A stretch of 11,297 bases of DNA from CAYQJV01 sp964417925. GTDB lineage: Bacteria > Hydrothermota > Tepidihabitantia > B3-TA06 > CAYQJV01. The notes under the pieces are model-generated. The model searched no databases. It was given only the letters and a program-made list of their open reading frames with translations, and was not told the DNA's origin. Position 1 is the stretch's first letter; the number at the start of each line of letters is the position of its first letter. Made by a program: the position numbers and the translations under genes. The stretch spans positions 1 through 11,297 of the forward strand of contig CAYQJV010000045.1 of the NCBI GenBank assembly GCA_964417925.1. The letters run 5' to 3'. Of the stretch, positions 1 to 6,754 are shown piece after piece.

Positions 1-2
1 AA

Positions 3-578
3 ATGAAAGTAATAGGGATCGTATGCTCACCACGTAGGGATGGAAATACTGCGGATTGTGTGAGGTACCTGCTCGATTTGTTACCCGAGGAATGGGAGAA
101 GAAAATAATAAATCTGTATGATTATCTCATTTATTCCTGTGGTGTTAAGTGCCGAAATGAATGCCAGAAAGGTTTGTCTGCCCCCTGTGATTCACCTGAA
201 TTCGACGATAGAGTTAAAGTATTGGAAGAGATGAAAAAATTTGATATCATAATCCTTGGGACACCTGCCTATATCTTTGATATACCGGCACAGTTGAGGG
301 GTTTCCTTGAAAGGGACAACCTCTCACCTTTTCTTGAAGGTAAGCTTGCGGTTTTCATAATACTTGCAAATGTTGGCAAAATAAAGGTGTTCTCCTCGCT
401 TACCGCTTCCTTTATACTTGATGCGAGGGCGATTGTTCTGGATGCAGTATTTGCCGATGGATACACGGAAAAAGGTAAAACCATAAAGCAGGAGAGGACA
501 CGTAAGCTGCTCAAAGAGTCCGCAGAAAGGATTACCAAATATGCGAGAATTTTCAAAAATGAATCCTATGATATTTGA
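3..578 (+). CDS. NADPH-dependent FMN reductase-like flavoprotein with a four-cysteine cluster
   Basis: Predicted cytosolic flavodoxin-fold oxidoreductase of the NADPH-dependent FMN reductase / iron-sulfur flavoprotein group, 191 residues, the usual family length. The N-terminal strand and phosphate-binding loop VCSPRRDGNT (residues 7-16) match the family GSPRxxGNT motif that holds FMN phosphate. GTPAYIFDIPAQLRGFLER (86-104) matches the second family signature (S/T-P-x-Y-x-x-x-x-P-A-x-L-K-x-F-x-D-R) lining the flavin. Between them lie Cys46, Cys50, Cys54 and Cys62, where iron-sulfur flavoproteins carry their compact cysteine motif, but the spacing here (3, 3, 7) is wider. FMN binding is well supported; an Fe-S cluster is a guess. 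The ATG at position 3 gives a normal family start, though its ribosome binding site lies outside the window. The next gene starts inside its 3' end (38-base overlap), so the two are probably cotranscribed. The electron partner and substrate are unknown. Confidence 0.8.
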   Translation: MKVIGIVCSPRRDGNTADCVRYLLDLLPEEWEKKIINLYDYLIYSCGVKCRNECQKGLSAPCDSPEFDDRVKVLEEMKKFDIIILGTPAYIFDIPAQLRGFLERDNLSPFLEGKLAVFIILANVGKIKVFSSLTASFILDARAIVLDAVFADGYTEKGKTIKQERTRKLLKESAERITKYARIFKNESYDI

Positions 579-1065
579 AGACTTCTTTGGGATAAAAGTT
601 TATGTGAAATATCTTATAAAAAACGAGAAGGTTATCGCCTATGCCTGGCATAAAGAAGAAAAGAAGGCCTTGGATCATCTGAAAAAGATAAAGGAATACC
701 ATGGTCTTGATGGCAAAATCATAGAATCAAAGGAGTTCGACAGATGGCTCTTAAGCGAACTCGAAAAGGTTGTAATAAAAGGAGAAAAGTTCATTTTACC
801 AAATTTGCGTTACAGAAATAGAGAGGTATACGAGGTGTTGATCAAAATCCCCAAAGGCAAAACAATGACCTATTCTGAGCTTGCAATCCAATCGGGTGTT
901 AAATACGCAGAGGTTTTGATCACCCTTATGAGAAACCCCTTTCAGGTGCTCATCCCCTGTCATCGCCTACTTACAAAGAAGGGAACACTTATGGGGTTCT
1001 ATCCACTCGGGAAAGAAGTCAAGAAAAGGTTACTCGAAATAGAGGGGATCAGGTGTGATGGATAA
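541..1065 (+). CDS. ogt: Methylated-DNA--protein-cysteine S-methyltransferase (O6-alkylguanine-DNA alkyltransferase)
   Basis: Suicide DNA repair protein that moves the alkyl group from O6-alkylguanine onto its own cysteine. It has 174 residues, the normal size for the single-protein Ogt/MGMT form. The active-site motif IPCHRLL is at 138-144 with nucleophile Cys140 (codon 958-960). The winged-helix part has MTYSELA (109-115), including the tyrosine of the base-flipping helix, the Asn hinge in RNP (131-133), and the C-terminal GFYPLGKEVKKRLLEIEG (152-169). The N-terminal ~80 residues fit the poorly conserved alpha/beta domain. The residue that aligns with the human arginine finger (Arg128, 17 before the Cys) is Ala123 here, so base extrusion may work differently. 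The ATG at 541 has GAAAGGA nine bases upstream and overlaps the flavoprotein gene by 38 bases; ATG 559 or 568 are possible later starts. The stop overlaps the next gene by 8 bases, so it lies in an operon. The family call is firm. Confidence 0.93.
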   Translation: MREFSKMNPMIFEDFFGIKVYVKYLIKNEKVIAYAWHKEEKKALDHLKKIKEYHGLDGKIIESKEFDRWLLSELEKVVIKGEKFILPNLRYRNREVYEVLIKIPKGKTMTYSELAIQSGVKYAEVLITLMRNPFQVLIPCHRLLTKKGTLMGFYPLGKEVKKRLLEIEGIRCDG

Positions 1066-1815
1066 AAAGCCTTCTTACACTCGTAGGGAAGAATTCCTGA
1101 ACGAGTTGAACGATTTTATCCTTCCTCCTTACGAGACTGCAGAAGAATATGAGGAAGAAATAGTTGGGGAGTTCGAGAACGAAGCAGAGGAGAGCTTCTT
1201 CAAAGAATTTATAGATTACCTACCCGAAAATGCTTCTGTGCTCGACCTTGCTTGCGGTGATGGAAGACATACTTTAAGATTGAGCCAAAATGCCAAGAAG
1301 TTGTGGCGGTTGATATCTCCCCTAAGCAATTAAAAATGGCAAAAGAAAAATGTAAAAATAGAAGCAACATAACTTTTATAAATGCCTCAATGCTTAACCT
1401 CTCTTTACCACGGGATTACTTTGACGGGATATGGTTCTCACAGGGGTTCGAATATGTGCCTCCGGATAAGAGAGAGCAGTTAATTGAAACACTCCATATG
1501 ATACTGAAAAATAACGGCGTCTTATATATGAGCGTTGAGACATGGATGTACCCTGAGTTGATAAATTCACTGAAAGAGCTGCTCAGAGAGGTCAAACTTT
1601 TCTTTTTCTGGAGGTTCATAAGAAACGAACCACTCTTATGGGGTGAATTTTTATACCATTTATCGCCGGAAACAGCAGAAGTCAGATGCAGAGGATGGCA
1701 TTATCACGTTCATACCGATAAATGTACACTTTGCAAATTATTGCAAAAGACAGGGTTCAAAACTTTAAAATTGAAACTATACGACGGTTATATTTATGTA
1801 ATTTGTAAGAAATAA
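1058..1815 (+). pseudogene. Class I SAM-dependent methyltransferase split by a one-base frameshift
   Basis: Two reading frames together make one methyltransferase. The first (from ATG 1058, or GTG 1055, to a stop at 1333) carries motif I, VLDLACGDGRHTLRL, then loses sense. The second, open from about 1303 to 1815, opens with AVDISPKQLKMA, the strand and acidic residue that normally follow motif I. It continues with DYFDGIWFSQGFEYV and NNGVLYMSVE, matching later strands of the Rossmann-like fold. The break is at 1298-1303: AAG AAG TTG TGG would read K-K-V-V-A-V-D-I-S if one G were restored. The repaired gene is 759 bases (252 residues), a whole number of codons and the normal size for a type 11/25-like methyltransferase. 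No slippery heptamer is visible, so a base deletion or a sequencing error is likelier than programmed shifting. The substrate is unknown. The start overlaps ogt by 8 bases, with GAGGGG ten bases before ATG 1058. Confidence 0.82.
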
Positions 1816-1824
1816 AGGAGGTGA
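1814..1824 (+). promoter_or_regulatory. Strong Shine-Dalgarno site deciding the start at 1827
   Basis: AAAGGAGGTGA is a near-full complement of the 16S rRNA tail and overlaps the TAA stop of the broken methyltransferase. It ends two bases before ATG 1827. An in-frame GTG at 1821 lies inside this site, so it is not the start. Confidence 0.85.
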
Positions 1825-1826
1825 GC

Positions 1827-2789
1827 ATGGGATTAATACTTACAATTTTGCTTATTGTGGGAAATAAGGAAGATGTTGAGAAAATAGGTGAATACATAAG
1901 GAAAGGAATGACCGCATGCACTGAAGAGAATTATAGAGATGGTATAAAATATTTCAAAATGGCTTTTGAACTTGATACCACTTATGCAGCCCTTGCTTAT
2001 AATATTGCCTGTTGTTACTCCCTACTTAATATAAAAGATTCAGCAATTATTTGGCTGAAGAAAGCGGTTAATCTGGGACTATATATGATTGAGGAAGCTC
2101 CTGAACTCAATAATATAAAAAATACACCCGAATACAAAGCACTTCTTTCAAAGGCAAAAATGTTACTTGAAGAGGCTAAAAAGAAAGAGTGGAAACCGCT
2201 CGTTTTTCCTCCGAAAAATTATGACCCTTCAAGAAAATATCCCCTTTTTATTGCTCTTCATGGTTATGGAGGTTCACCGAAGAATTTCACGAGAAGATTG
2301 CACAAATTTCTCACAGAAAAAGGTTATGTTTTCATGGCTCCTTATGGGACAGAGGTATACGGTCTTAAAAGCTTTGGATGGGGGGATGTTAAAAAATGTG
2401 AAGAGAAAATTCTGAAAGAGATAGAGGAAATCAGAAAGAAATATTCGATTGATGAAGAAAATATAATTCTTCTCGGTTATTCACAGGGAGGCTCAAGGGC
2501 TTTCTCAATTGGATTGAGATATCCAGAGATTTTTAAAGGTTTAATTATTGCGGCAGGATATTTCAAAGAAGAAGATGTGAAAGATTATCTTGAAAATCTC
2601 AAGGGTAAGAATTTAAAGGTTTACATAATGGTTGGCGAAAAGGATGAAAAAGTGAAGGAGAGCAATATAAAGGCAAAAGAGATTCTCAAAAAATACGGAG
2701 TAAAAGTTCATCTTGAAATTTATAAGGGAGTGGGACATGCATTTCCGGGTGACCCGGAAAAGGAAATAAAAAAATACTTAAATTTATAG
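1827..2789 (+). CDS. TPR-containing alpha/beta hydrolase (phospholipase/carboxylesterase-like), probably exported
   Basis: Predicted serine hydrolase of 320 residues. A short hydrophobic N terminus, MGLILTILLIVGN, suggests export, though it lacks the usual basic region. Residues ~18-118 form TPR-type helices: NYRDGIKYFKMAFELD, then AALAYNIACCYSLL and SAIIWLKKAVNLG, ending in NTPEYKALL, the usual close of such TPR blocks. Residues ~125-320 are an alpha/beta hydrolase with oxyanion-side motif ALHGYGG (143-149), nucleophile elbow GYSQGG with Ser219, probable acid Asp273 in VGEKDEKV, and His304 in VGHAFPG. This triad layout and the size fit the carboxylesterase/phospholipase and PHB-depolymerase-like group, which act on short esters. 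Exact substrate not recognisable; cleavage of acyl or feruloyl esters on polysaccharides would fit the neighbouring hydrolases but is inference. It lies 11 bases after the broken methyltransferase, so probably in the same transcript. Confidence 0.82.
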   Translation: MGLILTILLIVGNKEDVEKIGEYIRKGMTACTEENYRDGIKYFKMAFELDTTYAALAYNIACCYSLLNIKDSAIIWLKKAVNLGLYMIEEAPELNNIKNTPEYKALLSKAKMLLEEAKKKEWKPLVFPPKNYDPSRKYPLFIALHGYGGSPKNFTRRLHKFLTEKGYVFMAPYGTEVYGLKSFGWGDVKKCEEKILKEIEEIRKKYSIDEENIILLGYSQGGSRAFSIGLRYPEIFKGLIIAAGYFKEEDVKDYLENLKGKNLKVYIMVGEKDEKVKESNIKAKEILKKYGVKVHLEIYKGVGHAFPGDPEKEIKKYLNL

Positions 2790-2836
2790 GAGGAAGAAAT
2801 AAAAAATCTGAATAATTTATCACACACGGGAATATA
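2790..2836 (+). other. Short spacer with an unused Shine-Dalgarno-like sequence
   Basis: The 47 bases between the hydrolase and the next methyltransferase begin with AGGAGGAAG (2788-2796, overlapping the TAG stop). It is followed by AAATAA where a start codon would be expected, with no ATG, GTG or TTG in reach and a stop at 2813 in the downstream gene's frame. The real start at 2837 has only a weak ACACGGG ahead of it. I see no hairpin or convincing promoter here. Confidence 0.5.
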
Positions 2837-3583
2837 ATGCTTAAATCTCATCAAGATGCACACGGACATGCTTTTATGGATTTCCTGAAAGGAAAAGGAG
2901 GATTTGAAATAGTTGAGAGGGATGACGGATACTTCGATGTTTCAGGTGGTCCAAGGCTTTATTTTACAGAATACAAAGAATGGGAGAAACATGAAAAGGA
3001 AGCGATAAAATATGTAAGGGGTAAAGTTCTTGATATCGGCTGTGGTGCGGGCAGGCACGCTCTTTATCTTCAAAATAAGGGATTTGATGTCTTGGGAATA
3101 GATATTTCGCCTTTGGCAATAAAAGTTTGTAAATTAAGGGGGCTTAAAAAGGCAAAAGCTTTATCAATTACTCAAATAAATTCAAAACTTGGCAAATTTG
3201 ATACAATTTTAATGATGGGGAATAACTTTGGATTATTTGGAAATCCAAAAAGAGCAAAATGGTTACTCAAAAAATTTCATAAAATAACAACAGAAGAAGG
3301 AAGGATAATAGCCGAAACAAGAGACCCTTACAAAACGGATAATCCCGACCATATATCATATCACGAATGGAACCGAAAAAGAGGACGCCTTCCTGGTCAG
3401 GTGCGAATAAGGATAAGATACAAAAAATATGTAACACCATGGTTTGACTATCTATTTGTATCAAAAGAAGAACTAAAAGAAATTTTAGCGGGTACCGGCT
3501 GGAAACCTGTAAAATTTATTGACAGCAGGGCAGGACTTTATATCGCGGTGATCGATAAAGTGAAACGAGGAGGGGTATCATGA
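2837..3583 (+). CDS. Class I SAM-dependent methyltransferase
   Basis: Intact methyltransferase of 248 residues. Motif I is KVLDIGCGAGRH (63-74), which binds S-adenosylmethionine. The acidic residue ending strand two is Asp89 in VLGIDIS. FDTILMMGNNFGLFG (121-135) is the motif IV strand, and EGRIIAETRDPY (154-165) a later core strand. The C-terminal third is rich in aromatic and basic residues (RIRIRYKKYVTPWFDYLFVS) and probably forms the substrate lid. The substrate is not recognisable; the HAFMDFLKG-like start and the overall shape match generic methyltransferases of uncultured bacteria rather than a named enzyme. ATG 2837 has a weak ribosome binding site, but no earlier start is open because of the stop at 2813. 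Its TGA overlaps the next ATG (ATGA), a sign of translational coupling to the DUF3795-like gene. Confidence 0.85.
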   Translation: MLKSHQDAHGHAFMDFLKGKGGFEIVERDDGYFDVSGGPRLYFTEYKEWEKHEKEAIKYVRGKVLDIGCGAGRHALYLQNKGFDVLGIDISPLAIKVCKLRGLKKAKALSITQINSKLGKFDTILMMGNNFGLFGNPKRAKWLLKKFHKITTEEGRIIAETRDPYKTDNPDHISYHEWNRKRGRLPGQVRIRIRYKKYVTPWFDYLFVSKEELKEILAGTGWKPVKFIDSRAGLYIAVIDKVKRGGVS

Positions 3584-3768
3584 ACCCGAATGAAGAGTTC
3601 AGAAGATTCCTAAGCTTTTGTGGCTCCTACTGCAAAAAATGTCCATGGTTTACGGGCGAGTTGAGAAACATATTCCAGAAAGCGGATTTCGCATTTGAAG
3701 AATATGGGCTTGAGAGAAGACTCGAAGGTAAAGCAAACATCGGTTTTTTGAGGTTACAAAAGAGGTGA
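3580..3768 (+). CDS. Truncated DUF3795-like cysteine-rich protein (5' fragment)
   Basis: A 62-residue frame starting at an ATGA overlap with the methyltransferase, preceded by a good GAGGAGGGG site. Residues 5-50 resemble the start of DUF3795-type proteins: FRRFLSFCGSYCKKCPWFTGE has the CGxYCxxCPxxxG pattern (Cys14, Cys18, Cys21) thought to bind metal, followed by a helix ending EEYGLERRLEGK. Homologues normally run well over 100 residues. Here the similarity stops at about residue 50-53, and the last residues (IGFLRLQKR) are read out of frame from the start of an unrelated secreted-protein fragment. It is therefore the 5' end of a gene cut by a deletion or rearrangement near 3725-3745. It may still be translated; whether the stub has any function is doubtful. 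The DUF3795 assignment is from motif memory and is moderately sure. Confidence 0.6.
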   Translation: MNPNEEFRRFLSFCGSYCKKCPWFTGELRNIFQKADFAFEEYGLERRLEGKANIGFLRLQKR

Positions 3769-4247
3769 ACGTGGAAAAGATTATATGGATTCACAGCTGT
3801 CCTGGGAAATCATGGATAAAAATGTATATAAGACTAGGTTACACTTCCCTTCCCGGCGAAACATGGACCGAATGGATACCAGTAAATAAAGGGGAAAAGA
3901 TGAATCCTTCATCAAGATGTTTCCGGTACCGAGCAAGATTTGGTTTTGATAACCTTGCAGACCTTCCGGTGCTCTTTGAAGTAAGAATCTATTATGATGT
4001 TTTGGGGATGAGAAGAATAAACAATCAAAATAAAAAAGGAGTAATTCAGGCATTGGGGAAATATTTTGAATTCTTTACTATCTCTTTGCTTTCCCCTGGA
4101 GTTTATTTTTTAATATTTAAAGCAGGGGAACGGATTTTAAACAAAAAATTGGTAATATTAAAAATAGGAGGTGAAGATGTTCTGGCTACTTTTTATTTTT
4201 CTCCAAATACCAGAGAATCTCAAGGATATAGTCGTATGGTCCTTTAA
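3732..4247 (+). pseudogene. Headless 3' fragment of a secreted protein with a C-terminal sorting domain
   Basis: The frame opens after a TAA at 3729; GTG 3765 is the first possible start and has no signal peptide. Translation from ~3744 (FFEVTKEVNVEKIIWIHS...) to ~3995 reads as the end of a beta-sandwich module common in large secreted bacterial proteins. Its landmarks are IKMYIRLG, GETWTEWIPVNKGEKMNPSS and RCFRYRARF, then PVLFEVRIYYD. After it come DVLGMRRI and SPGVYFLIFKAGE / NKKLVILK (to 4163), the closing strands of a FlgD-like / type A sorting domain. Such domains end the protein, but here the frame runs on through the next gene's ribosome binding site and 71 bases into its coding region. 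A one-base change in the A-run at 4160-4164 would restore a stop there. It is best read as a decayed remnant whose 5' part is gone. Confidence in the fragment status is fairly high; its original enzyme is unknown. Confidence 0.7.
4166..4174 (+). promoter_or_regulatory. Shine-Dalgarno site deciding the start at 4177
   Basis: AGGAGGTGA sits two bases before ATG 4177. The in-frame GTG at 4171 lies inside this site and is unlikely to be used. Confidence 0.85.
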
Positions 4248-6753
4248 CTCACATATCTGGGCAGACTCCCTTGTGGAGAAGGCTCTGTATATTAAACCGG
4301 GTTATTGTAAGAGGGCATGGTTTAAAAATGCAAGAATTCCTCCCTATAACCTGTATTCTGAGTACTCATGGATTCCTCCAGAACTAAATGAAGGGGGAGC
4401 GCTCTTTGAAGGAGGTGTCCAGTGTGCAAACTTACAACCAAATATGGGATGGCCCTATGATAATGAGTATGACCCAGACCATACACCCCCATATAAGTTT
4501 CCAGACCCCCTTTTCGATGACTTCACCACGAGAAATGCAGATGGCTATATAAGATGGGTTCCAAACATCGGAGGAGCAAAGGTTGCCAGAGCATCCATTG
4601 TCAATGAAAATTACGAAGATTTTGTTCTGTTCTGGGCGTACCAGCAAATCGATGCCAATGTAAATGCCTTAGAGTTTGATGAAATCTCGGGAGCCTATGG
4701 CTTTTCTTCCTTTGGTGAGGAAGGAGAGGAAAACCCAAATGAAGGGTATGATGACTACACTCTTGGAACTGCAAACTTTGCAACAAGGGTCTCTGTAATA
4801 TATGAGGAGGATACGATCTACTGGTGCTATCCAAAGCCTTCTGCGAGTTCAAACCAAGATGATGCCTCTCTTGCCTTTGATGAGGATTTTAAGACTTACT
4901 GGGTCTCCTCTTTCGCAGATACTCACTGGATAGAGATAGATTTTAAAAGACCGAGAACCATAGAGCAGATATACCTATCCTTTAAGCCCGATAAACCTGT
5001 CAATAGCTTCTGGGTAGAGTATTATGGTGAGGACTCTGTATGGCGCTCTTTTGACCCGGAAATTGAGGTAAAGGATAATGAAGATACCACACTCTCTTTC
5101 CTTGTAGAGCCTGCAAGAGCATTGAAGGTGAGATTTTATTCGGATGATGATAGAGTATGGCTGAGGGAGTTTATGCTGTTTGGGCTTGGTTTCAGGCAGT
5201 TTTTGCTCAAAAGATACTGTGATAGCTTAGGCTGGAGTATAAGGGATGAAAGGTGGGAAGATGAAAAACTTGTTGATTTTTCAGATAAAGAGATGTGCCC
5301 GGATGGCACAATGGCACTTTTTAATTATCGGGAATATCTTAAGTGTCATAACTGGACTACAAATCCATACGGTAGAGAGCCCGATACCTTAAACCCATTT
5401 AATCCTGCAAATCCATTCTTCTTTGACAATGGACCATCAAGATATTTTAAATCTTTGTTTTATTTGTTTTCGGGCGATGAGGAGATGACGGATTCGGTTA
5501 TAAACTTAAGAAAGAGGAGCTTTCATTTCAAGAGGATAAAGAGGTTCTGGGATAGAGTGGTGTCAAAGGTCAAAGATTATGCAGAGGCTCTTGGAAGAGA
5601 TATCCATATCTCTCGCAATGGTTCCTTCAGTCCTTTTGCAGAGAAGGTGGATTATCTCATCTGCCCCCTTGCAGGAGGAACAAAGCTTCCAACATATCCT
5701 GCTCCCTCTCTAACAGACCCTGATAAGACCCACCTCGATGGGACAAAGACATATATAAATATATGGAGATATTCCAGAGAGTATGTAAAAAAACATACTG
5801 GACTGGATGTGCCGGTTGTTGCATTCCTTGACTTTGGACATATGGGAAATCCTTACCGGCATATTGGTGGGATAGATGAACCAGCGGATGAGAGGGCTGA
5901 GTATCTAAAAATATATGTCCCTGAGATGTATGCAACAGGTGTGAGATTTGCATTTCCGGTTGTATGCGGAGGAGAGGTAGCATGGCTTGACACCCTCTCA
6001 GACAATACTCCTTTGATAGAGATTATTAAAGAGATGGCAGATTTTTTGCATAAATACAAAGATATATACACAGACCGGGTTGAGATAAATCCAGAAGAAA
6101 GTAAGATTACAGTAAATGGGATAGTTCCGTTCAATGGAGAGTATGTTTTTATAGGGTCCCCAAAGCTCTCCTCTGTGAACGAGTCCAAGGTGAGCATCTC
6201 CTATCTTGATTCTAAAAATAAATCTTTTTCCTATCTTCATATTATAAACCATAACTGGGACGATGTAAATCACCGGATGATACCCCAGAAGAATGTGGAG
6301 GTTGAGATTCCGGTGAGGGATGAGCCTTTGCTTATAAGACTCGCATCACCAGATTTTGAAAAAGAAGACACTTTATCTTTTGATTATGAAAGCAAAAGGG
6401 TTATTCTTAAAATTCCAGAACTCAGATACTATGCGGTTCTTATCATAGAGTTTCCAGGTTCAGGAGTTGAGGAAGGGCCCTCAAAATTGAAGATCTCTTA
6501 TTCGCTTGGGAAGTCTGTTAAATTCTTCTATGAACTTCCCTCCAAAGGAAAGATGAGCATAAGGATATACGATAAGACCGGAAGGGTTGTGCGAAAACTT
6601 CTTGAGGGGGTACAGGATAGAGGTTATCACGAGATAGTATGGGATGGAAAGGGTGATAGGGGGAGAGAGGTTTGTTCTGGGATATACTTTGTTATTTTTA
6701 AATACAAAGGGTTGACATTAAAGAAAAAAATTGTAAAATTGAATAGGAGGTAA
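4177..6753 (+). CDS. Secreted putative TIM-barrel glycoside hydrolase with inserted discoidin domain and C-terminal sorting domain
   Basis: An 858-residue exported protein. The N terminus MFWLLFIFLQIPE is a very short hydrophobic signal. Residues ~15-210 look like the first half of a (beta/alpha)8 glycosidase: NMGWPYDNEYD, then ARASIVN, and NALEFDEISGAYGF with Glu166, Asp168 and Glu169 at the end of a strand, where glycosidases keep catalytic acids. Residues ~215-336 form a discoidin / F5-8 type C carbohydrate-binding domain (SLAFDEDFKTYWVSS, WIEIDFKRPRTIEQIYLSF, ALKVRFYSDD). The barrel then resumes (FRQFLLKRYCDSLGWS) with FLDFGHMGNPYRH at 550-562. Residues ~650-760 are beta-sandwich, and 773-858 a FlgD-Ig-like / type A sorting domain (RIYDKTGRVVRKLL, EIVWDGKGDRG, SGIYFVIFK). 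I cannot name a GH family; the strand-end DE pattern recalls GH114-like and hypothetical GH barrels. Polysaccharide hydrolysis at the cell surface is inferred from domain content. The stop lies inside the next gene's ribosome binding site. Confidence 0.75.
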   Translation: MFWLLFIFLQIPENLKDIVVWSFNSHIWADSLVEKALYIKPGYCKRAWFKNARIPPYNLYSEYSWIPPELNEGGALFEGGVQCANLQPNMGWPYDNEYDPDHTPPYKFPDPLFDDFTTRNADGYIRWVPNIGGAKVARASIVNENYEDFVLFWAYQQIDANVNALEFDEISGAYGFSSFGEEGEENPNEGYDDYTLGTANFATRVSVIYEEDTIYWCYPKPSASSNQDDASLAFDEDFKTYWVSSFADTHWIEIDFKRPRTIEQIYLSFKPDKPVNSFWVEYYGEDSVWRSFDPEIEVKDNEDTTLSFLVEPARALKVRFYSDDDRVWLREFMLFGLGFRQFLLKRYCDSLGWSIRDERWEDEKLVDFSDKEMCPDGTMALFNYREYLKCHNWTTNPYGREPDTLNPFNPANPFFFDNGPSRYFKSLFYLFSGDEEMTDSVINLRKRSFHFKRIKRFWDRVVSKVKDYAEALGRDIHISRNGSFSPFAEKVDYLICPLAGGTKLPTYPAPSLTDPDKTHLDGTKTYINIWRYSREYVKKHTGLDVPVVAFLDFGHMGNPYRHIGGIDEPADERAEYLKIYVPEMYATGVRFAFPVVCGGEVAWLDTLSDNTPLIEIIKEMADFLHKYKDIYTDRVEINPEESKITVNGIVPFNGEYVFIGSPKLSSVNESKVSISYLDSKNKSFSYLHIINHNWDDVNHRMIPQKNVEVEIPVRDEPLLIRLASPDFEKEDTLSFDYESKRVILKIPELRYYAVLIIEFPGSGVEEGPSKLKISYSLGKSVKFFYELPSKGKMSIRIYDKTGRVVRKLLEGVQDRGYHEIVWDGKGDRGREVCSGIYFVIFKYKGLTLKKKIVKLNRR
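6745..6753 (+). promoter_or_regulatory. Shine-Dalgarno site embedded in the preceding stop codon
   Basis: AGGAGGTAA contains the TAA stop of the upstream glycosidase and lies one base before ATG 6755, so termination and re-initiation are tightly linked. The alternative ATG 6761 is less well spaced. Confidence 0.8.
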
Positions 6754-6754
6754 G

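Noticed and set aside
1298..1306. Programmed -1 ribosomal frameshift in the methyltransferase
   Set aside because: The -1 frame gives the right protein, but the site is not X-XXY-YYZ and no clear pseudoknot or stem follows; a missing base is simpler.
2167..2415. 82-residue frame inside the alpha/beta hydrolase gene
   Set aside because: It lies in another frame of a well-supported gene containing its oxyanion motif; no ribosome site or family resemblance.
2833..2838. Perfect TATAAT, a possible -10 promoter element
   Set aside because: It overlaps the ATG of the methyltransferase at 2837, and no -35-like box is clear upstream, so it cannot drive that gene with its ribosome site; chance in AT-rich DNA is likely.
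1055..3583. The two methyltransferases as a recent duplication
   Set aside because: They share only the generic SAM-binding fold; sequence around motif I and the C-terminal parts differ strongly.
5657..6273. Three overlapping - strand frames of 91-114 residues
   Set aside because: They lie antisense to the discoidin glycosidase, have Ser/Leu/His-rich antisense-type composition and lack ribosome sites.
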